From: an uncultured Paraprevotella sp.
GTDB taxonomy: Bacteria; Bacteroidota; Bacteroidia; Bacteroidales; Bacteroidaceae
Direction of reading: 5' to 3'
Length of the DNA: 42,906 bases
Assembly: GCA_944321365.1 (NCBI GenBank)
Contig: CALULA010000004.1
Coordinates: 1 to 42,906, forward strand
Below, piece after piece: positions 26,760-35,603 of the stretch. Both the position numbers and the translations under genes were made by a program. The notes beneath the pieces are model-generated. The model did not search any database and was not told where the DNA came from. It saw only the letters and a program-made list of their open reading frames with translations. The first letter of the stretch is position 1; each line of letters opens with the position of its first letter.

Positions 26760-26799
26760 TGCCAAAATGTCAGGAAAGGCATTCTGGCACGGTATTGGT
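26760..26799 (+). promoter_or_regulatory. groES upstream control region with TGNCA-N3-TGNCA sites
   Basis: No TAnnTTTG is found before groES. Instead two dyads of form TGNCA-N3-TGNCA lie in tandem: TGCCA-AAA-TGTCA (26760-26772) and AGGCA-TTC-TGGCA (26777-26789, first base off). TGGCAC at 26785-26790 followed by TTGG at 26795-26798 resembles a sigma-54 -24/-12 promoter, but the spacing is one base short and the -12 GC is absent. This suggests heat-shock control by something other than the primary sigma factor. Confidence 0.4.
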
Positions 26800-26848
26800 A
26801 TAAAATGAAGTAGAAAATTAAAATCAGAGAACTAAAAACATACAGATT

Positions 26849-27121
26849 ATGAACATTAAACCGTTAGCAGACCGGGTGCTGATTGAACCGGCTCCGGCAG
26901 AGACAAAGACAGTAGGTGGCATTATTATTCCCGACACAGCCAAGGAAAAACCGTTGCAGGGCACCATTGTAGCGGTGGGCAAAGGCACAAAAGATGAGGA
27001 GATGGTCCTCAAGGAAGGCGACACTGTGCTGTATGGCAAGTATGCCGGAACAGAACTGGAGTTCGAGGGAAAGAAGTATCTGATCATGCGTCAGAGTGAT
27101 GTTGTGGCTGTTTTGGCCTGA
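26849..27121 (+). CDS. groES: Co-chaperonin GroES
   Basis: The 90-residue heptameric lid of the GroEL chaperonin. It begins [14 protein letters not shown] and has the mobile loop around [21 protein letters not shown], then [11 protein letters not shown] and [14 protein letters not shown]. Length and sequence are normal. groEL follows after 34 nt in the usual order. Upstream control differs from that of neighbouring genes. Confidence 0.97.
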   Translation: MNIKPLADRVLIEPAPAETKTVGGIIIPDTAKEKPLQGTIVAVGKGTKDEEMVLKEGDTVLYGKYAGTELEFEGKKYLIMRQSDVVAVLA

Positions 27122-27140
27122 TAAATAACGTTTAAAATAA

Positions 27141-28793
<1,653 letters not shown>

Positions 28794-28813
28794 TCAGGCC
28801 TTGCTGGAGATAG

Positions 28814-28856
28814 AAAGAGGGAGGACGTTCCGGACGGAATGTCCTTCCTCTTTTTC
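28814..28856 (+). terminator. Terminator of groESL
   Basis: A long stem of about 17-19 bp (28814-28832 with 28835-28853, two G-T pairs), with a tight loop and T-rich 3' side (TTTTT at 28851-28855). It lies 20 nt after the groEL stop and abuts the end of the convergent gene, so it may serve both. Confidence 0.85.
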
Positions 28857-28857
28857 T

Positions 28858-29493
28858 TTAGCGTATACGCACAGGAGGGATGTTGGCCGTGCGGCGCGTT
28901 TCGATGCGTACGACGGAGAACTGCGGTCCGCCTTGCAGCGAACTGATGTCGGCGGAGGGGACGACCGACAGTCGGTAGAGGAAGTTCTCGTCCACTTTGT
29001 AGTTCTCCACGTTACCGGTGATGACAAAGCGGTCAATCATGAAGAGGCATGGCCCTTGCAGGTCCGGGAAGTATTTCTCCCGGATTTGTGGGAGCGACAG
29101 GAGCCTGACGTCCTTTGCGTTCTTGAGTTGCAGGAACCACAGTCCGGTGTATTCCTGCCCGTTGATGACGACCGGCTGCTGTTGCGGGTCCTGGCTCACC
29201 ACCACGGAGTCGCCTTTGCCGTTGATGTCCCGGATGACGAGGGGATAGCGGTCCGCGCTTTTGCGGACGTAGGTCACGGAATCCACGTTGATGCCGATGG
29301 CATTGCCCACAAAGCGGTTGCCGTCGATGAGGACGGCATACGGCGTCCGGTTGATTTCCTTGTCGGTGACCGGGTCAAAGGCGTGGTCCGAAAGGTTGGA
29401 AGTGGCCGGGAACGTGATGGCCGGCGGTGCGGCGGCTTGCGCGTGGAACGGCAATGCCAGTCCGCACATCAGGGATAATAATGTCTTGTTCAT
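28858..29493 (-). CDS. Secreted protein of unknown function, perhaps TonB-plug-like
   Basis: A 211-residue protein with a signal peptide (MNKTLLSLMCGLALPFHAQA, cut after AQA). I do not recognise a named family. The mature part contains segments such as TPYAVLIDGNRFVG..INVDSVTYV, QQPVVINGQEYTG and LFMIDRFVITG...ENFLYRLSVVPS...FSVVRIETR. These recall the PLYVIDG...I-x-S-I-x-V...I-x-T-x pattern of TonB-receptor plug domains and could be two or three plug-like repeats without a barrel. That is inference only. The stop lies next to the groESL terminator. No promoter was identified for it. Confidence 0.6.
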   Translation of the reverse strand: MNKTLLSLMCGLALPFHAQAAAPPAITFPATSNLSDHAFDPVTDKEINRTPYAVLIDGNRFVGNAIGINVDSVTYVRKSADRYPLVIRDINGKGDSVVVSQDPQQQPVVINGQEYTGLWFLQLKNAKDVRLLSLPQIREKYFPDLQGPCLFMIDRFVITGNVENYKVDENFLYRLSVVPSADISSLQGGPQFSVVRIETRRTANIPPVRIR

Positions 29494-29627
29494 CGTGCAT
29501 GGTTTTAGAAGGTTTTTTTATGTCTTTCTGATGTAAAGAAAGGGAAAATGCAGGATAAGTAAAAAGATGGAATAGTTAAAAAAAGTGAAAGTCCGGCGTT
29601 CTTAACTATTCCTGCCCGAAAACTCAC

Positions 29628-29635
29628 TATTTTTG
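29628..29635 (+). promoter_or_regulatory. -7 promoter element of the TerB/J-domain gene
   Basis: TATTTTTG matches TAnnTTTG, 27 nt upstream of the ATG; no clear -33 TTTG. Confidence 0.55.
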
Positions 29636-29662
29636 GACGCTTGAACAGAATGGATTTTCATT

Positions 29663-30448
29663 ATGGGATTAGGTAAATGGATAGGCGGCGTCATGGGATT
29701 CATGTCCATGGGGCCGTTGGGTGCGCTGGCCGGTTACTTCATCGGTGCCTGGTTCGACCGCAAGACGGCAGAGGGCCAAGGCGCGGCGCAGGGCACGGCA
29801 GAAGAGCGTGCCCGTTTTGAGCAGGGACAGCGGAACAGCTTCCTGTTTTCCATGTTGGTCATGGCTTCCTACGTGATGCGGGCCGACAAGAGAGTCATGC
29901 ACAGCGAGATGGAGTTCGTCCGCCGCTTCCTGCGCACGAATTTCGGAGAAAGTGCGGTGGAGCAGGGCGAACAGATCCTGCTGAAACTCTTCGCGGAGGC
30001 CAAGCGTCTGGACCAAGCCTCGCCCACGGCCTACCGCGAAATGATCTTCGATTGCGGGCGGCAGATTGCGGCCAACCTGAATTATGGCGAGCGGCTGCAG
30101 CTGCTCAACTTCCTGATAAGGATAGCACAGAGCGACGGGACGGTCTGTGCGGAAGAGGTCGTGGCTCTGCGCGAGGTGGCGCAGGCCATGCAACTCTCGG
30201 CAGGAGAGGTGGACTCCATGCTCAACCTGAAGGGCGACTCGCTGGCCGATGCCTATAAGGTACTGGAGATTGAGCCGTCGGCCACGGACGACGAGGTGCG
30301 GGCGGCTTACCGCAGACTGGCCCTGAAGCATCATCCCGACCGCGTGGCGGCCTTGGGTGAGGACGTGCGGCGTGCGGCGGAAGAGAAGTTCCAGCAGATT
30401 AATAACGCCAAGGAGCGCATTTATAAAGCGCGGGGCATGAAAAAGTGA
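29663..30448 (+). CDS. TerB-domain and J-domain co-chaperone, DjlA-like
   Basis: A 261-residue protein with three parts: a Gly-rich hydrophobic N-terminus (GVMGFMSMGPLGALAGYFIGAWF) that may insert in the membrane, a TerB-like helical domain (about residues 55-180, with MRADKRVMHSEMEFVRRFL and AQSDGTVCAEEVVALREVA), and a C-terminal J domain (about 195-258) with the HPD tripeptide at 224-226. HPD stimulates DnaK ATPase. The architecture is that of DjlA, a membrane-tethered DnaK co-chaperone. The stop codon overlaps the possible GTG start of the next gene (GTGA). Confidence 0.88.
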   Translation: MGLGKWIGGVMGFMSMGPLGALAGYFIGAWFDRKTAEGQGAAQGTAEERARFEQGQRNSFLFSMLVMASYVMRADKRVMHSEMEFVRRFLRTNFGESAVEQGEQILLKLFAEAKRLDQASPTAYREMIFDCGRQIAANLNYGERLQLLNFLIRIAQSDGTVCAEEVVALREVAQAMQLSAGEVDSMLNLKGDSLADAYKVLEIEPSATDDEVRAAYRRLALKHHPDRVAALGEDVRRAAEEKFQQINNAKERIYKARGMKK

Positions 30449-31626
30449 ACAACGTGGCGGAGACATTGCAAGGCGTGAGAAAAAGGTGGGGCGCGGTGCT
30501 GGCGACATGGTGTCTTGCCGTGGCTGCCGCAGCGCAGGGGCTGACCTGCATCGCCCCCGGAGGGGAATGGCCGGACAGCAAAGGGGAGCACATCAATGCC
30601 CACGGCGGAGGTGTGCTCTGGCATGAGGGAACCTATTACTGGTATGGCGAGAACCGTCCGGCACGCGGCTTCACGACGGAGGTGGGTGTGGAGGTCTATT
30701 CTTCCACCGACCTGGTGAACTGGACCGATCGAGGTGTGGCACTGGCAGTGTCTGCCGGGCCGGGCAGTCCGATTGAGCGCGGCTGCATCATGGAGCGTCC
30801 CAAGGTGGTCTACAACCGGAGCACGGGAAAATTCGTCATGCTGTTCCATCTGGAACTGAAGGGGCAAGGTTACGCGGCGGCCCGCGTGGGATTTGCCGTG
30901 AGCGATACGCCTGTAGGCCCGTTCCGTTTTATCCGTTCGCTGAGACCGAATGCGGGGAAATGGCCGGACGGTTTCTCGCGGAGAGATATTCGCCGGGCGA
31001 AGAAGCTGAAAGAGGCGGACTACAAGGAGTGGTGGACGCCGCAGTGGCGCAAGGCCATTGCGGAGGGATTGCTGCTGGCGCGTGACGTTCCGGGCGGACA
31101 GATGAGCCGCGACATGACGGTGTTTGTCGACGATGACGGCAAGGCTTATCACATCTATTCGTCCGAGGAGAACCTGACGTTGCATCTGGCCGAACTGACC
31201 GATGACTATTTAGACTATACAGGAAAGTATGTCCGCATCGCGCCGGGCGGGCAGAATGAGGCCCCCGTCCTGTTTAAACGCAACGGTGTATATTGGTTGA
31301 TTACGAGTGGCTGTACGGGCTGGCGCCCTAACGAGGCCCGTATGTTCAGGGCAGAGTCTTTATGGGGACCGTGGGAACAGCTGCCCACTCCGTTTGAAGG
31401 AGCGGATGCCGCGACGTCTTTCCACTCGCAAGGCACGTATATGTTTAAGGTGGAGGGCACGGCGGACGGTTGGGTGTTCATGGCCGACCGTTGGATGCCG
31501 GACAGCCTGAGGTATTCGCCATACGTGTGGTTGCCTGTCGTTTTCGGGGCCGATGGCGTGCCGGTGCTGCGTTGGGCGGACAGTTGGTCGCCCGCCATGT
31601 TTCCCGCCGGAGCATCCGGCCGTTAG
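30445..31626 (+). CDS. Secreted glycoside hydrolase family 43 enzyme, galactanase-type branch
   Basis: A 393-residue exported enzyme with a signal peptide (VRKRWGAVLATWCLAVAAAAQG) and a single five-bladed propeller domain. INAHGGGVLWHEGTYYWYGE at the start of blade 1 resembles the GH43 subgroups that hold exo-beta-1,3-galactanases, where the usual N-terminal catalytic Asp is not in the ordinary position. ERGCIMERPKVVYN, DMTVFVDDDGKAYHIYSSEE and GQNEAPVLFKRNGVYWLITSG are further GH43-like blades. The substrate is probably a galactose-containing glycan, but this is not certain. GTG 30445 overlaps the previous stop; a GTG nine codons downstream is possible. No ATG fits. No SusC/SusD pair is near. 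Confidence 0.8.
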   Translation: MNNVAETLQGVRKRWGAVLATWCLAVAAAAQGLTCIAPGGEWPDSKGEHINAHGGGVLWHEGTYYWYGENRPARGFTTEVGVEVYSSTDLVNWTDRGVALAVSAGPGSPIERGCIMERPKVVYNRSTGKFVMLFHLELKGQGYAAARVGFAVSDTPVGPFRFIRSLRPNAGKWPDGFSRRDIRRAKKLKEADYKEWWTPQWRKAIAEGLLLARDVPGGQMSRDMTVFVDDDGKAYHIYSSEENLTLHLAELTDDYLDYTGKYVRIAPGGQNEAPVLFKRNGVYWLITSGCTGWRPNEARMFRAESLWGPWEQLPTPFEGADAATSFHSQGTYMFKVEGTADGWVFMADRWMPDSLRYSPYVWLPVVFGADGVPVLRWADSWSPAMFPAGASGR

Positions 31627-31744
31627 TCTTGTCCGGCAACCGGCGAAGGAAAGGGGCGTGAACAATGTCTCATTCCGTCTGAAATGGAATGAGAGAGACC
31701 GCCTTTCCGTTTGCGGTGCACCTGTAGATCAGATTCATATAAAG

Positions 31745-31784
31745 CAGCCGCCGGACGCATCCTTTCGGGGAATGCGTCCGGCGG
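31745..31784 (-). terminator. Candidate terminator of the minus-strand GH43 gene
   Basis: A perfect 13-bp GC-rich stem (31748-31760 with 31772-31784) lies 12 nt beyond the stop of the minus-strand GH43 gene, followed on that strand by CTGCTTTAT, a weak T tract. A second hairpin (31668-31676 with 31686-31694) stands after the plus-strand GH43 gene but lacks T residues. Confidence 0.55.
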
Positions 31785-31796
31785 TCGCTTGTCTGT

Positions 31797-33011
31797 CTAT
31801 TTGAAGTTCCTGATTTCCTTGGTCATTTTTTGCAGGGCAGCTTTGTCAGCCGTGGTGGAGAGCACCTGTTGTGCTTTGGCCAGCAGGGCCGGGCGTTGCT
31901 CCAGCTGTTTCAGGGTCAGTGTGGGCACGGGGCGCGTGCGCAGGTCATTTACGGTGATGCTCAGTGCCGACCATGCTTCGAGCCGCTCACGCTCTGCCTG
32001 CGTGATGTGCACGACAGAACCATGCCGGGGGGTGAAGTCGCCCTGCGTCTTGGTGTTCTGCACGAACGTGAAGTGTTTCAGGTCGTTGCTTTTGCAGAAC
32101 TGGTAGAAGCCTTGGGCGTAACAGTCGTACATCAGGACATATTCGTCCGACCCGATGAGCGGGAACACGCTGGACCCTTCCACCGGATATTGTCCTTCTT
32201 TCTGCACGTGGTGCCATTCGATGTCATACGGTCCGGTCAGCCGTTTGCTTGTAGCCCGCATCACGCCCTGCCGCGTGCGGAATCCCTTGTTCAGCACGGA
32301 GCGGCCTTCGTCTTTGAAAAACAGCACATATTCCTGCGTTTTCGGGTTGTAGATAATGTCACCGTCGATGGCGGCCGTGCCGAAGTCGAAGAGCAGTTTC
32401 GGGGTGGTGATGTCCGTAAAGTCGTCGTTGACGTAAGAGTAGAACAGCTTGAAATGAGGCTGCTTGAAGTTCGGGTCGTCCGTAGGATACTCCCAGTCGT
32501 GGCGGCCTATGGAGTAATAAATCATATACCGTCCGGCTTCCTTGTCCCAGATGAGCTGCGGGGCCCACACGGCGTGCAGGTTCGCGCGGTCGAATCCGGG
32601 CAGTTCCGGAAAACGGTCGGGGAAGTCGATGGCCGTGTGCTGCCAGTGAATCAGGTCGGTGCTCTTCATCAGGATGAGCCCGTCGTTGCTTTGCCAGCCT
32701 TCGTCCGAACGCATGTCGGTGAGCACCATGTAGAATGTCTTGCCGTCTTGCCCGCGTGTGATGTAGGGGTCGCGTATGCTTTTCTTCAGGGCGATGGTGT
32801 CCGATGCCACTACCGGACGGCCCTGGTTGAGCGAAGTGTAGTTGAAACCGTCGTTGCTCACGGCGTAGCGGACTTGTTCTCCATAAGGAGAGTTGTTGGA
32901 GAAAAAGGCGAACAGATAGCTGGTACACGGCGGTGTCTCCTCCTGTGCACGTAACGGCAGGCCTGCTGTCAGTGCGAGGCAGCCTGCTGTGATCCAATGT
33001 CTGATTTTCAT
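31797..33011 (-). CDS. Secreted glycoside hydrolase family 43 enzyme
   Basis: A 404-residue exported enzyme with signal peptide (MKIRHWITAGCLALTAGLPLRAQ) and one GH43 propeller. Likely catalytic residues are D81 in SIRDPYITR (base), D216/D218 in AIDGDIIY (pKa modulator) and E278 in PVEGSSVFP (acid). GH43 enzymes cleave arabinose, xylose or galactose linkages; the substrate here cannot be fixed. The last 75 residues form a helical tail (TLTLKQLEQRPALLAKAQQ...). It is not related closely to the GH43 on the other strand. Divergent from the PfkB kinase gene across a 22-bp repeat array. Confidence 0.85.
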   Translation of the reverse strand: MKIRHWITAGCLALTAGLPLRAQEETPPCTSYLFAFFSNNSPYGEQVRYAVSNDGFNYTSLNQGRPVVASDTIALKKSIRDPYITRGQDGKTFYMVLTDMRSDEGWQSNDGLILMKSTDLIHWQHTAIDFPDRFPELPGFDRANLHAVWAPQLIWDKEAGRYMIYYSIGRHDWEYPTDDPNFKQPHFKLFYSYVNDDFTDITTPKLLFDFGTAAIDGDIIYNPKTQEYVLFFKDEGRSVLNKGFRTRQGVMRATSKRLTGPYDIEWHHVQKEGQYPVEGSSVFPLIGSDEYVLMYDCYAQGFYQFCKSNDLKHFTFVQNTKTQGDFTPRHGSVVHITQAERERLEAWSALSITVNDLRTRPVPTLTLKQLEQRPALLAKAQQVLSTTADKAALQKMTKEIRNFK

Positions 33012-33057
33012 GATTAGGTTATTGTTTTTATGATGATGTAAAAATGATGTCTTCCTG

Positions 33058-33065
33058 CAAAGGTA
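33058..33065 (-). promoter_or_regulatory. -7 promoter element of the minus-strand GH43 gene
   Basis: TACCTTTG on the minus strand matches TAnnTTTG; the leader would be about 40 nt. The -33 region, 19-21 bp upstream, lies at the edge of repeat array D. Confidence 0.6.
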
Positions 33066-33105
33066 GGCAAAATAATCCGTACGGGGAAATCCTTGTCGTC
33101 ATATT

Positions 33106-33237
33106 GCTCGGAAAAACGAAGCCGTGCAGGCCGGTCCTTAGGGTAATGCGGAACATCGCGTCCGGCTTTGCGCAAGACCACTCTCGGCTTTGCGCAAGAC
33201 TGTTTCCGGTTTTGCGCAAAACGTGCCGGCGGGATGC
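33106..33237. repeat. 22-bp phased palindrome array D
   Basis: Six 22-bp units start at 33106, 33128, 33150, 33172, 33194 and 33216. The three central junctions read TTTGC|GCAA (TTGCGCAA, a perfect palindrome), and units 3-5 share CCGG or TCGG before the final TTTGC or TTTTGC. The array fills the space between the divergent promoters of the GH43 gene and the PfkB kinase gene. It is the most regular copy of the family and best shows the consensus. Confidence 0.8.
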
Positions 33238-33308
33238 CGGCCGTCGGAAACGGTGTCCGTTCGGCAGAAAAAAGCGGTCGGGGATATGTGGCGTGCGGAA
33301 TGTTTTTG

Positions 33309-33316
33309 TATTTTTG
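33309..33316 (+). promoter_or_regulatory. -7 promoter element of the PfkB kinase gene
   Basis: TATTTTTG matches TAnnTTTG, 47 nt upstream of the chosen ATG; no good -33 TTTG. Confidence 0.55.
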
Positions 33317-33363
33317 CATCAGTGCGGCAGGCAAACAAGTCTGTCGGCAAAAATGTCTTGATT

Positions 33364-34257
33364 ATGGAGGATATGGTAGTAGGAATGGGCGAGGTGTTGT
33401 GGGACATGTTGCCCGAAGGCAGGAAGATGGGCGGTGCTCCGGCCAACTTTGCCTGCCACGTTTCGCAGTTCGGATGGAAGGGATGTGTGGTCAGTGCCGT
33501 GGGCGATGATGCGCTGGGACGTGAGATACGGCATCTGTTCCGCAGCCGGGGGATAGAGGCTTGTGTGGACACTGTGCCTTATCCTACGGGTACGGTGCAG
33601 GTTGAGCTGGACGCTGCCGGAGTGCCGCGTTATGACATCAGGGAGGAGGTGGCATGGGATCATATTCCTTTCACTCCGGCATTGGAAGAGCTTGCCGGGC
33701 ATACCCGTGCCGTATGTTTCGGCTCGCTGGCTCAGCGAAGCCCGGTGTCGCACCGGACGGTGGAGCGTTTTCTCGATGCCATGCCTGACGAAGAGGGGCG
33801 GTATAAGGTGTTCGACATCAATCTGCGACAGCCGTTTTATACGCCGTCTGTCGTGCAGTCCTCGCTGCGGCGGTGCAATGTACTGAAGATTAACGATGAG
33901 GAACTGACTGTGGTGAGCGGTATGTCAGGCCTGCCGGCCGTGGATATGCGCGTGCAGTGCCGTGAACTGTTGGCGCGTTATGACTTGCAGATACTGATTC
34001 TCACGTGCGGTGTGTCGGGCAGTTATGTGTTTACGCCGCAAGCCGAATCGTTTATGCCCACGCCTGCGGTGCGGGTGGTCGATACGGTCGGCGCAGGCGA
34101 TTCGTTTACAGCGGCTTTCGTTTCGGCCTTACTCTACGGGCAGCCTTTGCGCGAAGCCCATCGGCTGGCAGTAGAGACTTCGGCATATATATGCACGCAG
34201 GAGGGGGCCACGCCGCAGTTGCCTCTGCCGCTGTTGCAGCAGATGCGGCCTGTTTAG
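33364..34257 (+). CDS. PfkB-family sugar kinase, probably fructokinase
   Basis: A 297-residue cytoplasmic ribokinase-fold kinase. VVGMGEVLWDMLPEGRKMGGAPANFACHVSQFG is the substrate-binding N-terminus typical of bacterial fructokinases, and DTVGAGDSFTAAF (residues 240-252, catalytic base D246) is the second PfkB signature. Fructose is the likeliest substrate, by analogy with the GGAPAN motif. ATG 33364 is chosen because homology begins there; the upstream open frame runs through the repeat array and promoter. Its stop overlaps that of the convergent AraC gene by 3 nt. No fructan-use genes adjoin it. Confidence 0.87.
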   Translation: MEDMVVGMGEVLWDMLPEGRKMGGAPANFACHVSQFGWKGCVVSAVGDDALGREIRHLFRSRGIEACVDTVPYPTGTVQVELDAAGVPRYDIREEVAWDHIPFTPALEELAGHTRAVCFGSLAQRSPVSHRTVERFLDAMPDEEGRYKVFDINLRQPFYTPSVVQSSLRRCNVLKINDEELTVVSGMSGLPAVDMRVQCRELLARYDLQILILTCGVSGSYVFTPQAESFMPTPAVRVVDTVGAGDSFTAAFVSALLYGQPLREAHRLAVETSAYICTQEGATPQLPLPLLQQMRPV

Positions 34258-35162
34258 TTGAGCTTGTCGCGGCAGGTACGGGCGTATTCTTTGGCCTTGC
34301 AATCGGCTGCAGGCCCGAACAGCAGCTTGAAAGCATGCTGGTATGGCAGTCCGAACCGGGCCGCGATTTCCTGCGGCGGGCGCAGTCCGCAGCGGATTTC
34401 CCGTTTGATGTGGCACAGCATCTTCAGACGCAGATATTCGCTGAGGGTCTTTCCGGTTTCGTTTTGCACCAGATCGTTCAGGTAAGCCGGCGAGAGGTCG
34501 TCTACCGTCCGTTGCAGGAATGCCACTCCGTCGGACACTGACTTCCGGCCTTCCAGCTCGAAATAATGCTGTGAGGCGTCTGCCAGTCGTTGCAGGACGG
34601 CCTGATTGTCGTTGGTCCGCACGATGAACTGACGTTCATAGAAGCGCCGGCAATAGTCGAGCAGCAGCTCGATGTATACGGCTATCAGTCGCAGACTGTG
34701 GCGGTCTATGCCTGTACGTGTCTCCTTTTCTATGTGTTTCAGGCAGTCTGTCAGAGTTTCCTGTTCCTGTAGTGAGACATGGAGCGACTCGTTTTCACGG
34801 TAAGCGAAAAACTTGTAGTCGTTTTTTTTGAAGATGAGGCTTTTCTGGTTGAACACTTCCGGGTGGAACAGTATGCCGGAGATGCCGTCTGCGGTTGCGT
34901 CGGACCGTTGCAGCCGGACGAGGTCTCCGGGTTGTGCGAATGCCACCGTACGGTATTGAAAATCGCAGCATCGGCGTCCGTAGCGTTGGTCGCCGCATAC
35001 GGCGTGTTTGAAGTAGACGGCATAGAAATTCCCCGTAAAGGCATATTCTTCTTCGTTTTCCAGCCGTTCAGGCTCAATGCTCGTCAGCAGCGGATGCAGG
35101 GTCGGCTGTTTCATGAGCTTGTTGAAGTCATTTATGGTCGTTATGTGCGGTATGCGGTTCAT
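34254..35162 (-). CDS. AraC-family transcriptional regulator
   Basis: A 302-residue regulator with an N-terminal sensing region (about 1-190, including FAQPGDLVRLQ, a short cupin-like stretch, and a helical linker) and a C-terminal AraC/XylS DNA-binding domain (about 200-295). The first helix-turn-helix is seen in SPAYLNDLVQNETGKTLSEYLR; the second, around PQEIAARFGLPYQHAFKLLFG, is followed by a divergent end lacking the usual G-x-S/T-P-x-x-Y. This organisation is common in Bacteroidetes. Two direct repeats lie just upstream of its promoter and suggest autoregulation. Confidence 0.88.
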   Translation of the reverse strand: MNRIPHITTINDFNKLMKQPTLHPLLTSIEPERLENEEEYAFTGNFYAVYFKHAVCGDQRYGRRCCDFQYRTVAFAQPGDLVRLQRSDATADGISGILFHPEVFNQKSLIFKKNDYKFFAYRENESLHVSLQEQETLTDCLKHIEKETRTGIDRHSLRLIAVYIELLLDYCRRFYERQFIVRTNDNQAVLQRLADASQHYFELEGRKSVSDGVAFLQRTVDDLSPAYLNDLVQNETGKTLSEYLRLKMLCHIKREIRCGLRPPQEIAARFGLPYQHAFKLLFGPAADCKAKEYARTCRDKLN

Positions 35163-35264
35163 TTTTTTGTGCGGGTTTATGCTCGTTCATGCGGTGCTGC
35201 CCGATGTCTTGAGCTGTTCTCAGTGTGTTTCTTCTTGACTGGGATAAACAATTTTTAAGTGTTG

Positions 35265-35272
35265 CAAAGTTA
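35265..35272 (-). promoter_or_regulatory. -7 promoter element of the AraC regulator gene
   Basis: TAACTTTG on the minus strand matches TAnnTTTG. It would begin transcription near 35258, about 95 nt before the ATG. No TTTG is found at -33, as expected of an activator-dependent promoter. Confidence 0.6.
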
Positions 35273-35303
35273 TGCTTTCTGCTTCACCCGTTTCATATAT
35301 ATA

Positions 35304-35337
35304 TTACGGAATAAATAACCCCTTTTACGGAATAAAT
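35304..35337 (-). promoter_or_regulatory. Direct-repeat operator upstream of the AraC regulator
   Basis: The 13-mer TTACGGAATAAAT occurs twice (35304-35316 and 35325-35337) with starts 21 bp apart, two helical turns. The pair lies about 46 to 79 bp upstream of the predicted transcription start of the AraC gene. Tandem, phased direct repeats next to the -33 region are the usual layout of AraC-family activator sites. Confidence 0.65.
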
Positions 35338-35539
35338 GTGTTTTGCCCGCCGCCGTCCGGTTCCTGTCCGGTCTGTGCGGGGAGTCTGCGGCTGGTCCGT
35401 ATGCACGCATACCGTTGGCATGGCTTTTTCGTTTGTGATAATTTGAAATTAAAATCAGGCTATTTATTACGGTTTTCACGCCGAAAAGAAAGTTTTCTGC
35501 TTATTCCTCAGACTTCTTTCTTAAATTTATGGTTTAATT

Positions 35540-35571
35540 TTTGCCCGTTATGGAAAAAGACGTTAATTTTG
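35540..35571 (+). promoter_or_regulatory. Promoter of the ilv operon
   Basis: TTTG (35540-35543) and TAATTTTG (35564-35571) with a 20-bp spacer match the Bacteroidetes consensus fully. The leader to ilvD is only about 26 nt, too short for an attenuator like that of the leu operon. The rest of the 440-bp gap to the AraC gene (35341-35539) holds no gene I can support. Confidence 0.85.
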
Positions 35572-35603
35572 TACGCTTAAAAGAAGGATGTATATAAACC
35601 ATT

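Noticed and set aside
26785..26799. Firm sigma-54 promoter for groES
   Set aside because: The -24 box TGGCAC is good, but the -12 GC is absent and the spacing is one base short, so it is kept only as a candidate.
31668..31694. Terminator after the plus-strand GH43 gene
   Set aside because: A 9-bp hairpin is present, but there is no T tract after it on the plus strand.
33106..33237. Plasmid-type iterons or a replication origin
   Set aside because: The period fits iterons, but no replication initiator gene, DnaA boxes or AT-rich unwinding region lies near, and at least five arrays occur in 43 kb.
33190..33363. Longer PfkB kinase starting at TTG 33190
   Set aside because: The extension is translated repeat array and promoter; family homology begins at ATG 33364.
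30445..34257. Polysaccharide utilisation locus
   Set aside because: Two GH43 genes, a sugar kinase and an AraC regulator are present, but no SusC/SusD pair or hybrid two-component sensor, and the genes face different ways.
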